Below are positions 37,013 through 48,209 of a DNA stretch of 64,000 bases, in pieces. The notes under the pieces are model-generated. The model was not told the DNA's origin. It searched no databases and saw only the letters and a program-made list of their open reading frames with translations. The translations under genes and the position numbers were made by a program. Each line of letters begins with the position of its first letter. Within the stretch, counting starts at the first letter, position 1. Source of the DNA: Alisma plantago-aquatica (lineage: Eukaryota > Streptophyta > Magnoliopsida > Alismatales > Alismataceae); the NCBI GenBank assembly GCA_963693085.1, contig OY856412.1, positions 966,348,781-966,412,780 on the forward strand, written 5' to 3'.

Positions 37013-37030
37013 TTCAAGCTTCGGGGAGTT
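37013..37030 (+). other. Athila-B polypurine tract
   Basis: TTCAAGCTTCGGGGAGTT directly before the 3' LTR, preceded by GCTAGAGGACGAGCAATG, an arrangement typical of Athila-type 3' ends. Confidence 0.85.
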
Positions 37031-38651
37031 TGATGCGATGATTTTGAGTCACATTTATAGACTTGTTTTACTTGCGTTTTATGTGTTTATTGGTCACTTT
37101 GGTGGTTAATATTGCATGATTCACTTACTCTAGTCTATAATCCTTTTCAGTATCAAATCTCTCATATTTTATCTTTTTGATCATAAATGATTATAATAAT
37201 GGGTTTTATCTCAGCTGATTTGGCTTTGTCTTACAATTTCAGGAAAAACGCATATATACAACTTTCGATGCCATCGATATCCATCGATAGTATCGACACA
37301 GTCACAGGCAGACAGCCGCAAGGAGCCAAGCAGAGTCGATAAAAAAATCATCGACTGGGAAGTCGATGGTAGCAAGTTACCTTCAGGTTGCTAGCGATCA
37401 GCCAGTTGATACTATCGACACAAAAGTCGATCCTATCGACGTTCTACAACTTCAGTGTTGGAAAGGTGATAAATTGACACCTAAGGGTGTCGATACCATC
37501 GACCCACGTCGATGGTATTGAGTCTGCATCAGGCAGGACGACAGAAAAGAAGGAAGGCTTGCCGATATCATGAGGGGTCGATACCATCGACCCGCGTCAA
37601 TGGTATCGACGCCGTCAGATTAGTTTTTGGTCCAGATCGGCCCGAATCCAACGGTGGTGATATTTTGGCAACCTAACTTGGTGTTTATACCTAATGACGG
37701 CGGCCAGGAGCCAAGGATCACGTCATTAGCCGCTGCACACATCCCGAGGAGAGTAGGAGAGGAGAACGGAGCCCAGAAGCACGCCCCGACCATTCCAAGA
37801 GCTGAAGAAGACATTTTCCACCGCCGAAAGGCTGTTGATCGCGCACTCTACGTTGAGGAACGCTTGGATCTTCTCCGTTCAGGGGTTTACATCGCTTCAT
37901 CCACATTTCTCTCCATGTTTCCCCTTTCTTCAATCATGTCTTGCTCTGAGATGAACATGCGGGGCTAATCCCCTTTGTCTTTAGGATCAGGAGTAGCCCG
38001 GGTAATCATTGTATGACATTTTTATCATAGTAATTCATAATTTGTCTCTTAAATCCGTGGTATGATTTCGTTTTCTCCATTATATCATTATGCTTGATCA
38101 CCCTAATGATAATCTAATGCCTTTAATTGCTTTGAAAGAAGAATTAACGGTTGAAAAGAGACGAGACTCACATTAACTCATAAATTCCTTGAACAAGGTG
38201 ATGTACGGTTAATGGTGGAAACCCAGAGGTCGATTCTAATGCACCTAGTTTAGGGTATAGGTTACTACGATGGTGGAACCGACCTAGATTTAGGTAGTGA
38301 ATTGAATCACGACAGTGAACAATTCTGACTGCTGGCCACTACCCAGACTGAGAGATGAATTTGTTTAGCTATATAGAAATTCATACACTGAGAACCCACG
38401 GTGAAACTGCAATCCTAAAGATTCCCATCTAAATTGATTAAACTCAACATTTAATCGATTGCTTTTCTTTCTTTTATTTTTATTTTCTCTTTAATCAACT
38501 CTCAAAACCTTTTTAACTGGTCTAGCTATTTGCGAACAGTTAGTAGTAGTCCACCGACAGTTCAGTGTCCCTGAGTTCGACTCGGGCCTCACAAAGGCCT
38601 ATATTACATTCACGCGTGCACTTGCGTTATACGCACGGTAAAAGCGTGTCA
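37031..38651 (+). repeat. Athila-B 3' LTR
   Basis: Begins TGATGCGATGATTTTGAG and ends AAAGCGTGTCA, followed by the AACCA duplication. Palindrome array at 37265-37609. Confidence 0.95.
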
Positions 38652-38829
38652 AACCAGCACCTCCTCCTAGTGTAACATAGCTACTCTCAATGTGTTCTTC
38701 ATGTCCTCCAGACATATCTACATAAGCATAAACTATGATCAGATATATTGGATACATAAGAACATACTCAAACCTAAGTCCTACGTCCCTATAGACTCAA
38801 CAAACCTACAGCTCTAATACCAACTTAAC
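38652..38829 (-). other. Tekay-like element leader, with PBS
   Basis: Leader between the 5' LTR and the Athila-B insertion. The PBS is at 38811-38822: the minus strand reads TGGTATTAGAGC, one change from the initiator tRNA-Met type, 7 bases from the LTR. Confidence 0.8.
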
Positions 38830-41760
38830 TGTGACACCTTATCACGCTAAACGAGATTACTCAAAACACAAAACACGATCAACTACTAATTAATCACATA
38901 GTCAAAATGCAGAATAATTAAAACCAATTTCAACAATGTAAATAAACTCTGGAACATTTACATAAAGGTCCATCTTTTCCATTCTCACTTATTATAATAG
39001 GAATTTAAAATTGTGCTCAATGGCTTCAGCCACCTCTTATATAAAAAAGATATTTCACAGGTACATGTCATATATTTACAAACATTGGCAAACTTCCAAA
39101 ATCTTGTGTCGATGCAAATTTATCATCTAGAAAACACATCCCATACCCAGACCTGAGAGTACAGGGATGATACTAGGACTTTATGTCTAACATCTACAAC
39201 TGACCAACCTTCTAAATCTATTGATCACCTGGTGGGTTCTCTTCCACAGCACAACCTCGACCTCGTTGCCTACGTCCACCTATTAGGATGTGGTGACCCA
39301 CGGGTGAGACCCAGTCCCAGCGAGAGATATAACTCTCTCCAATGAATATTGATTAAAACAGATTAATTAACAGTAAATAAATTGGGCAAATAGGGTATTG
39401 AATAAGCAATTGAGAAGATTGAATAGTTGAAGCATACTAAGCAAGTAAGAAAATAATCTTTAGCAACAAGTAGTTCATAATTCTACACTCTATAAGAACT
39501 ATGTAGGATAAAGATAAAATAAGGGTTACTCAACCAATGTGAGACATATTTAACCCTAATAGATATATACTACACGGATTGAATTACATCTTTTACTATG
39601 TTGCCCAGAGGGATTTAAGGGATACCACTCAAGTCCCAACTGACCACTACTAAGTCAAAATTAGTTCCATACAAGATCTAGGATATTGGATCCCTAGGAT
39701 CTTCTCTACCCTCGGTCAGTATGATTTCACCACAGTGACATATCAGGTCAAGCTTCTAATAGCCTAGTCCGTTCTTGGTACAGGTCACGACACTAGTGAA
39801 AGGTGGTGGGAATACAAACCCTACCATCTGAGGTACAACTACAATTGTCCTCAAATCTTATCATATATACATATCTAAGACATGAGCATAGTCATTCTCC
39901 TACTGAGGTATGACCACAGTCATCCTCCTAAACATTTGTAGCCAGGTTGAAAAGCACCCCACATACTCAACAGTATGTGCTCCAAGTTTACCTTAGGAAT
40001 ACTCGTTTCACCATCTGGAAAATCCTGACACTCAAATGGATCTATGGCACATGGCAATACATGATTAGGGTTACACTTGATTAGTTATTACCAATTGGAT
40101 GAATTAAGGCTTCATCATACAAATGAACATACAAACCCTAATTCATTTCTATCAAGTGAATACATATTGCAAATTTAGAAGATATAAAATGTTTGAAGTA
40201 TAGATCTTAATCATATTACTATATTCTATCATCCATTGCATTATAATGAACCACATTATCGTCATATCATTTCCGGATATCCATTTCTTATCACAAGTTC
40301 TAGGGTTTCAACCCTTAATGGAACATGAAAAGGATTTCACCTCAATTAGGGCTCAAACATGCCCAAATGTCATTAAGACCATCACATTATTCATAGCAAG
40401 TTTATCCTAATCATTCCATGTCTTAAATAAGGCTCAAAAGATCATCATCAAATATGTGTCCAAAGGTATTATTATTATGGCAAGGCACAATGATATTCAA
40501 ATAGCACTACCTTGTGGTTTAGACATAAGAAGAGTGTAATACATTGTCACATTAATCTAGAAAGAGGGATGATTATAACCAATCATCATCATTTAATTAC
40601 ATTAAGGTTAGGTATAGAAAACTATACCACATTGAAGTTACACACCCACTTATTATGGTCATTTATCAAATATAACTATAGGAATGCAAAGGTATACCAA
40701 TAATTTAATGATATTGAACCATCGAATTCTCATCAATAGGACCCACCTATAATATCATGGGGCTCATTCTAATCCATTGGATGTTGAAGCATCCAATATC
40801 ATTCATTGGATCGGGTTCATTATTCAAAGTTATCTATTGAAGTATAGGTGTAACCATTAGATCAATTGAACTAATGAACCATTGGTTTAAGGTTTAGTAG
40901 AATCTACAATTACATCCTTAACTCACAATATGTGGTGATGACTTGATCCACTATTAGTTGTGATGATTAAGTCACCATAAACTGTTAGATCAACACTATA
41001 TTCATTTAACACAACAAATATTAAGCTAATATCATCATTGATTGATAATATCATTAGATAATCAAACCATTTCTCATTGAGATTCCAAGAGAGCCTAACA
41101 CTGATCTATGATGTGACTATCAATTCACATCATAGTTCATAACCCTTGGTCAGCTCCTTTGGTTGTCATGAAGACCACACCATTGAGTCATGTGTTTAGA
41201 GGAGAAAATAACCAAGAAACCCTAATATGGACCATCGGTGGGTAGGTGCTTAGCACCGTAGGTGGAGATACCAACCTGAACTAAGTTATATAATTCCTTA
41301 GGAAGAATGTGTACATGATTATAGGTTCATCTAGAATTGTAAACAAAATAGAAATCACCATAAAAATTGAAATCCAAATCGAGCATACTTTTTAGTGCAT
41401 GGGTCTGTTGGTTTAATTGGAAATTATTAAAATCCCTTTGTTAAAAAATGAAGAACATTTCATTCCTGTGGATCTAATGTGCTACTTGAGTATTTCAGGA
41501 ACAAGAATACAAGGTGGTGGATGACAAAGCTTTGGAAGATCTATATGCTTAAATTACTTTATTTTCATGATTGTAATCAAATGTAAAAACTTGTACAAGT
41601 ATATAATGTACAAGTACTTAGATATCATGTAAATCAAGCGGTTAGATCTTCCTATCCACACACAACACTTAGATAGGTCATCCCTAAGTGAGCATCACAA
41701 TTGCACATTCACTTCTTACACTTAGCATATGAGTTAAAGTTAAGAAACAGAGTTTGTCTA

Positions 41761-42072
41761 GGTCGACAAACTTCTCGACTGAGATACTCTTGGTTGAACA
41801 TTTTCTTGACCGAGAAACTCCCAAGTCTAAAGAACGAATATCTTTGCATAACCTGCTAAAAGCAATCATAGAGAAAGGCTCGGTCGAACTTTACTTCGAC
41901 CGAGACAGTGTCTCGAGTAGGTTCTATAGCTGTTAGATTTAGTTATATAACCGTTAGAGTTAGTGGAAAAAGTGGTTGGGAGTTGAGTAGAACGTTGCTC
42001 CAGACTCACCCTCAGTCGACAATTTCCTCGACTGAGAGAAACTCGGTCGACAAACTTCTCGACCGAGAAGGT
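41761..42072 (+). repeat. TCGACCGAG inverted-repeat cluster in the Copia LTR
   Basis: Repeated GGTCGA / TCGACCGAG half-sites facing each other at 41761-41817, 41879-41901 and 42013-42069. For example CTCGGTCGAC is followed by CTCGACCGAG. The cluster lies 130-440 bp before the TATA box, in the promoter part of the LTR. Confidence 0.85.
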
Positions 42073-42202
42073 GTCTATTTTCACTTTTCAGAAGTAATTA
42101 ACTAGTCGTTACTAATGCAATTAGTGGATACCTAACAACTAGTTAAGCACTAAGAACCCCCTAGAAAGTGTCTAGAACGTCCCTAAGTACTAGTAGGCCA
42201 TT

Positions 42203-42212
42203 CCTATAAATA
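42203..42212 (+). promoter_or_regulatory. TATA box of the Copia solo LTR
   Basis: CCTATAAATA followed by GG. It sets the plus orientation of the LTR. Confidence 0.65.
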
Positions 42213-43600
42213 GGACATGCCTTAGGACACCTAAACTCACTTGATTACATATACTTGCAATTGAGAATCAATCCTTGTGAGCAATTGAGGAACTTCAACA
42301 CTTGCAAATCATTTCCATTGCTGGAATTTCATGTCCTATAGGCTAGAATCCCCTACCCACTATACTTCCACTTTCATACACATTGGATATGAGATCAAAA
42401 TGCTTGATATAGGATTTGAGCCTTGTGTTTAAGCGATAATTGTCATTTCCTTTTTCCTTTCTTATTCTTTCTTATTGCATTTTACTCTCCTTGCTACTCC
42501 TAGGTTGGAGGCTACAGAGTGGAGAGGGTGAAATCTACTCAGGTGGAGAAGGAGGACTTTGGACTATTTCTAGAAGGTCTCAATGGGAAGCTACTTCAAG
42601 GAGGAAGGCTACTTCAAGGGGGAGATTGAACTTACTTCAAGTGAAGGCTACTTCAAGGTTGGTGAGATGACTTCGGGTGAAGGATGTGCAAAGGGTTTGG
42701 GAAGGTATTTGTAATTTTGTGTAACATCCTTGAGAAGGTAATAAAATTCAAATACTTTCAAATCCCAATTGGAAACAATTGGGTAGTGGACTGACTCCCT
42801 TAGTTTTTGATAAGGGTGGAACCAATCTAAATCCTTGTCTCCTTCTTCAACCTCTTTGTGGTTATTTTTTGGTGGAATTATTTTAAAAATTATTATAAAA
42901 CCCTATTCACCCCCCCTCTAGTGTTTTTCAGGGTCTTCATTTTAAAGCAAGAATATGAGCTAGCAAGCTTATGGTAAGAAATAAACGTGGAGCAAGTTAT
43001 AAAACTCACATATACTGAGAAGAACAAACTTATAGAAGTAAGAAACTCAAGTCAAGAAGGTAGAAAACCCAAGAGGAAGTTCTGAACTTGGCCAAGCAGA
43101 CACTCTTCTTCACAAGGAATCAAAACCCTAGAAGAAGAAGCAAGAAAGATAGGATCTTGAGCTCTAAAGAAACTTTTACCATTGAACAATAGAGCTCCAA
43201 CCTGGATGAAGGTCTAAGGAAGGTGAAGAGAAAGAAAAATGGAGAATGAAGGAATAAAACAACTTTCCTTGGTCAAAAACCTTGAAGATGACCTTGGAAA
43301 CCCTAGGTAGGGCTAGATGGAGCTCTAGGAGACCTTCTTCTCCAAAAAGAGGTTGTCTTCTGCCTTAGACCACTTTGTTCTGTAGAAAAACAGAGAAAGG
43401 TATGTTATCTAAGCTAGAGGAAAGAGGGAGCGAGTAATGATTTCAATTTGGATATATGAAGGGGTATATATACCTTCATTGATAAGGAAGGGGTCAATCA
43501 CGAGGTGCCCATGAGTTTTCCATGTGTCCATAGACTAGAGTTCCTATGTCCATGAAACACCTCCGTCACTTTCCACCTGCACTTTCTCTCCTTTATCTAT

Positions 43601-43685
43601 ACCCTTATCCTTATCTTTATTCTTATCCTTATCTTGACCCTTATCCTTATCCTTATCTTTACCATTACTCTTATCCTTATCCATA
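43601..43685. repeat. CTTATC hexamer repeat
   Basis: About twelve imperfect copies of CTTATC/CCTTAT within the Tekay-like LTR. GATAAG on the element strand is a GATA-type motif. Confidence 0.85.
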
Positions 43686-44030
43686 AAGGGGGAACCCCTA
43701 AAATATTCTTGAAGAGCAACACCTCCAAACTAAGAACAACTAGGAGCCCCATAGCCCAAAAAAGTCAAGAATGATAAGGAAACCTATGAGGATCGTAATT
43801 ATTGTGAAAATATACAAAGAAAACCTCCCAATTGGGTAAATTGCAAAAAAAATCCAGAATGTACATAAAATTTCATAACTTGCTCAAACAATGTACAAAT
43901 TGGACCAAATTTGAAACTTAAGCTTGTATTATGATTCCAAATCATATCACAAGGTTATATTAAGGTTCCAAGCATTCAATTATGGTAATTAATCTTATTC
44001 AACACATTAAGCAAGTTCAGGGGCCTTACA

Positions 44031-45396
44031 CAGATGATGGAATTTTAGATTGAACATATGATTGTGCATCTAAAATGATTATGAATCGTGATAGTCAAGT
44101 ATAGCCACATAAGTTTTTTGAGTAACAATCCTAATATCTTCTATAGTGAAGATCACACTCATCTGACCCAATAGTAATTCACTCCACAAGATGTACATGA
44201 TCCATAATGGATATCTTCTTATAGAAACTACGACAAAGAATACATTGCTTAACATGAGACCACTATAGGAATCATATAGGAACCTAACCTCAAACCCATT
44301 TCCAGCAACCAAATCCTTAAAACATCAAATTACCATGGAAAACCATGCCCAAAATACCAAGTAAAATGCAAGCACCCTTCTTATGCATCTCCACTTTAAG
44401 CTATATCCCAAGATACTCATCCACTCATACACATCAATATATCCCATAGGTTCTATTCTATTTTCAGTGCCTAGAGAGGCACACACACTTTCAAAATTCT
44501 CAAATTTCATCACAAAACCCTCATCATTATTTGAGTTTTTTCCAAAAGAATATATTGAGAAAGACACCTATGAGCTAGACCTTGGATGTTATCTTCAATT
44601 CTTACAATAGCACTCCTGGCTGAGTATTCTACCAAATTTTCATTGAGATCACCCAAGTGCACATATATGTTTCTTCTCGCCTAATTTTATAAACCAAAAA
44701 TGAGATGAATGCGAGACCCTATTTTAGTTTTAATCTAATCATAGTATGCCACCTGATTTATCTAGTTTATTCTTTATTGGTTGATTGGTAATAATGTTGT
44801 ACATGGTTTGTTCTTGATCATTCGTATGTTAATAATGTCATGAAATGCTTTCTCAACTTACTCTAAGAGTTTGATTTATGACTAGATAGGGTTCTAGTTG
44901 ATTGGAACCCAAATTTAGAGAATTTGAGGATTTATGGGGGTATTTTGGACTTGCTTATGAAAAAAGAATATGTAGAAGTAATTTTTAATTGTTGGCACTA
45001 GGACTAGATCCCTAGTCATTCAAATTTCTAAGTAGTCAAACTAACCAGTTGGGTTGACATTTGGCAACCTGGACCAAATAATTGGATCAGTATAACCACA
45101 ACAGACTTCCTTGGCTTGTGACGTTTGATCGTTATCACTGGTAGATTCTATTTAAACTCAAGCATTTGACTATTGTCTGGGACCAAATTCTACTTGGGCT
45201 AATAGTATGCTGACTTCTAGACAGGTTTTACTCAATATTCGGTCGATCATAATTTTGGTCAAGTCATATTTTCTGCATGATGCCAACCCAAGTCGTGTTA
45301 GTAAGAGTTCAATATGGGTTGTGGGAATTCATCCTAGAATCTATGTTTTCTAATGGACTTTGTAATTCTAGAAAGATGGAAATTTTCACTCATCTT
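44031..45396. other. Unrecognised AT-rich sequence
   Basis: Two minus frames of 77 and 80 codons (44079-44312, 44325-44567) have no motif I know. No LTR ends, PBS or protein domain is seen. Confidence 0.5.
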
Positions 45397-45493
45397 ACAC
45401 ACATGCACACACACACTCACACACATATATATATGTATTTATATGTATGTATGTATATGTATATATATATGTATATATATATATATACATATC
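45397..45493. repeat. Compound CA/TA/TATG microsatellite
   Basis: (CA)n passes into (TA)n and (TATG)n. A 158-codon plus frame running through it (45277-45753) is inflated by the repeat. Confidence 0.9.
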
Positions 45494-45639
45494 ACTATCG
45501 ACTCCAAAACTTGTTGTATTTTAGTCTTGATTTGGATAAGCTATTGGTGGTGAATCTCTTGTTGCATGTTAAATATCTTGGTGGTTTCATCAGTATACAA
45601 ATTAGAATTTTTCATCTCGATCTAGATGAGGTCCTATAT

Positions 45640-46815
45640 GAGTATGTTTCTTCCTTCTTTCTCATATGTTCACACAATGTTTTTCATAACATATGTTATT
45701 TCTTTTTTGATGTCTTCATCATAGGCAGAGGACATGATATTCTCCTATTGTAGATAAATTGATTCATACATGCCTTAAATAGTTGATAAATGGGTATGAA
45801 GATTGCTCAGGAAGATCCATCAATAGGGCAAACTCTAGCTTGTTGATGGGGTCATGTGTTGAGGCAAAAGGAAAATTTTGCTAGAGAATGTGAGATGGCT
45901 AATAAATTAAACATGGTAGAATATCCATTTCCCCTTGTTAGAGTCAAAATCCATTGCTTTCATTTTACTTACCTTACAGAGAAGATTCAACAAAAGATGA
46001 CTTCTTGGATGGAGAAGTTGTAATGATTTGTTGGTATAACAGTTATGATGAAGTAATTTGTATCCTCTATATATTGTAATCCATGTTTAGAATCATATTT
46101 ATTACTAGTATTAGGAAATATATTGGCAAGTTGATGGAGTGATTCCTTTGTTAGTCATGAGATTGGTGTACTAGAAGAAATTGGATTTATTGACATTATA
46201 TCTCATGGCCAATACATTTGGAAGGTCTCAGTACCACTCTATTAGAACTCGCTAACAAAATGTCTGTGGATAAAGAATGTTGGGATATTATTTTAGGATC
46301 TTCTATATGGGTTTTGTTCCACAAAGGCAACTACCTAGGACAGGTGGTGTTCATACATGCTTTATCTAAGGAATTAAAGATTAGATAATTTGTTTCTCTT
46401 GACTGGAACGTGTTATTGCATTCCATCCTTGAGGTCATGAAGAAGTGAAGGTGGATCCTAGATAGGAGTGGATGTAACTTTGGCTTGTGACCTACTATGA
46501 GAAGCCCCTATCTTCTCATGTTAGAAACTCTGTTGAGGTGAATCAATATCTTTTGGAGTCAGATTTCTAGCTCACAATGGGGTTGTGGGATTGGCCCCTG
46601 TTGGATTCTATCTTGACTACACAACAAAAAAAAGTTGATGTGGAACTATGTTATGGGTGCATATGCAATCCTACTATTGACTTGGTCCATTATAGTAGCT
46701 TCTCACTTCATTCAATAAAGAGACGTCTCTACCCCACTTTGCTTACATCCTCTCAACAATGGACTTGGGTGACAAAGTCATCTTTCCTGCCTCTTCTAAG
46801 AGCTAAGGGGTGATT
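45640..46815 (+). pseudogene. L1-type LINE reverse-transcriptase fragment, decayed
   Basis: Short blocks in shifting frames follow the order of a plant L1 RT C-terminal half. First is FDVFIIGRG, where FADD...GRG is expected (near 45700). Next are a block like PFPLVRVKIH...KIQQKMTSWMEKL (about 45920-46020) and CWDIILGSSIWVLFHKGNY (about 46270-46340). Then come WNVLLHSILEVMKK with RWILDRSGCNF (about 46400-46480) and GLWDWPLLDSI (about 46580-46610). Stops and frameshifts are frequent and the catalytic aspartates are not intact. It is recognised by pattern only. Confidence 0.5.
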
Positions 46816-48209
46816 AAAAAGTTATTTTTGATAGAAATTAACATCAAGATATGGGTGATTCACCTCATTTTGGCATGAAATCTTTGTGAGGTCCTACAAA
46901 TAGAATCTAGTGACAATCTTTTTGTTTCAGACGACCTTGCTATGGATTTGTGATGAAAGGCCTTTTTCCTTTTCCACATTGATTTGCATCTTAAAATGTT
47001 CATTTCCTTCTTGATAGAGATACATAGTGGTGGTATCATGTATCATAGTTGTCCTTTAAGGGTTTATTTTGTAGCATCCTCTATAAAATAATTTGTTGGA
47101 CCATTTGGAGGCAACTTTGCTGCATTTTTTTTAACGGGTATCACTATGATGCAAATGCTACATGGCATTATATCATGTATTATCTACCAATACTATCCCT
47201 AGAAAAACATTCAATAATATAGAAGAGTGGATCTTACATGGGAATGCAACTATAGATGGCTTGGGTGAACCACACATTATGCGTTGTCATTTACATTTGG
47301 TTAATAAATATTCACCAGATCTTATTCACATTGAAATGAGTCTCACCATAGGATGGAACAAAAAGGAGTTAGAGAAGATCGATAACGATCATTATAAGGG
47401 ATAAAAATATGAGCATGATTTTATTAGATCTTGGCTACAAGAGAGAGATAAAGTCGAGAAATGTTTCTAATATGTAGTGGTGTGTTTGAAAATCTATAAT
47501 GATTCTTATATGGAAATAACTAAACCGGAGGACAAGTGCATTGTTGACATCATTACCTTAGAAGATCCTTCCCATTGCAAGGGAGTTTAGAAATTAAATA
47601 ATGCACCTTGTTGATTTGGGCTTTCAAATTTACAAGGATATCAATGTGTTTCATTGGTGGTAGGATGGTAGGTGTCACCTCCCTTGATGTACTTATCATT
47701 TAGGACCTCCTTTTACTTTTGATGAGGATTAGAGGTTTGACTTCTATGGACAAAAGACAATTACCATATATTAGGAAGACTTTGCTACACATATAGGTGA
47801 ATAGTTTCCTTTTTGGATGATCTTTACATATATCTAGTGGCTTTGGGTTGGGGAGGATGTGATGTAGGATTTTGGATAGATCTTTGTTTTTATGTGATGT
47901 TATGATGTTGTTTTTTCCTATAAGAGAAGGGTGTTATGAATAGGTATGCCTCCTGGCTTATCACTCCCTTTCTCTATTGGCTAACCTCTTGAGCAAATTT
48001 CTTGGGAAATTTTGTGATAATATTGGTTCTTCTTCCTATGTCATCTCTTTTCTCATTCTATGTCCTATTTTATAGTTGTACATGCTAGATTTGATGTTAG
48101 GAGTTAGTTTGTGGAGGTTTGCAGATAGGTTTTAGTCTTCCACCTTTAGGAACCTTTAAGGTGAGAGACTTATCCTATGTTTTTCAGAGAATTTGGGAGG
48201 CGATATTAT
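46816..48209. other. Unrecognised AT-rich sequence between LINE fragments
   Basis: An 80-codon plus frame (47162-47404) has no known motif. Part may be decayed 3' sequence of either LINE; I cannot assign it. Confidence 0.4.

Larger units (their letters stand above)
16690..38651 (+). mobile_element. Athila-like LTR retrotransposon (Athila-B)
   Basis: Full-length element with both LTRs (16690-18297, 37031-38651), Athila-type PBS, gag-pol, a second ORF in the envelope position, a G-rich polypurine tract and perfect AACCA duplications. Removing the nested LARD-C leaves about 13 kb, within the usual Athila range. The LTRs differ by about 4% in a 245-base sample. Inserted in the leader of the minus-strand Tekay-like element, about 55 bp before its gag ATG. 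Confidence 0.95.
41406..42930 (+). mobile_element. Solo LTR of a Copia (SIRE/Maximus-like) element
   Basis: It begins TGTTGGTTTAATTGG, ends TAGTGTTTTTCA and is flanked by perfect GGGTC duplications (41401-41405 and 42931-42935). A TATA box (CCTATAAATA, 42203-42212) and a 3' region ending ATTCACCCCCCCTCTAGTG are typical of Copia LTRs of this group. No PBS or interior is present, so the element was reduced to one LTR by recombination. It lies within the Tekay-like 5' LTR. Confidence 0.88.
2230..44030 (-). mobile_element. Tekay/Del-like Ty3/Gypsy element, host of the nest
   Basis: This is the outermost identified element. Its recognisable pieces, read right to left on the minus strand, are: 5' LTR 38830-44030, tRNA-Met-type PBS, leader 38829-38652 and 16689-16636, gag 16635-15804 continuing at 4507, and protease, RT and RNase H to 2230. 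Integrase and the 3' LTR are missing, presumably beyond element A'. The pieces are separated by insertions whose target duplications match across the gaps. The PBS, the Gag zinc knuckle (CHQC...H....C) and RT-side motifs such as EIDFDITLSPRTQPI suit the Tekay/Del chromovirus lineage. The chromodomain that would prove this is out of view. Many stops show it is dead. Confidence 0.85.
38830..44030 (-). repeat. 5' LTR of the Tekay-like element, split by a solo LTR
   Basis: On the minus strand it begins TGTAAGGCCCCTGAAC and ends AAGGTGTCACA. Without the Copia solo LTR it is about 3.67 kb, within the long-LTR range of Tekay/Del. The inner end is fixed by the PBS. The outer end rests on the TGTAAGGCCCCTGAAC start, which resembles Tekay LTR starts. 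The expected target duplication would be CAGAT (44031-44035); its partner is out of the window. Confidence 0.75.

Noticed and set aside
45277..45753. 158-codon plus frame as a gene
   Set aside because: It runs through a CA/TA/TATG microsatellite that removes stops. The tail overlaps the decayed LINE.
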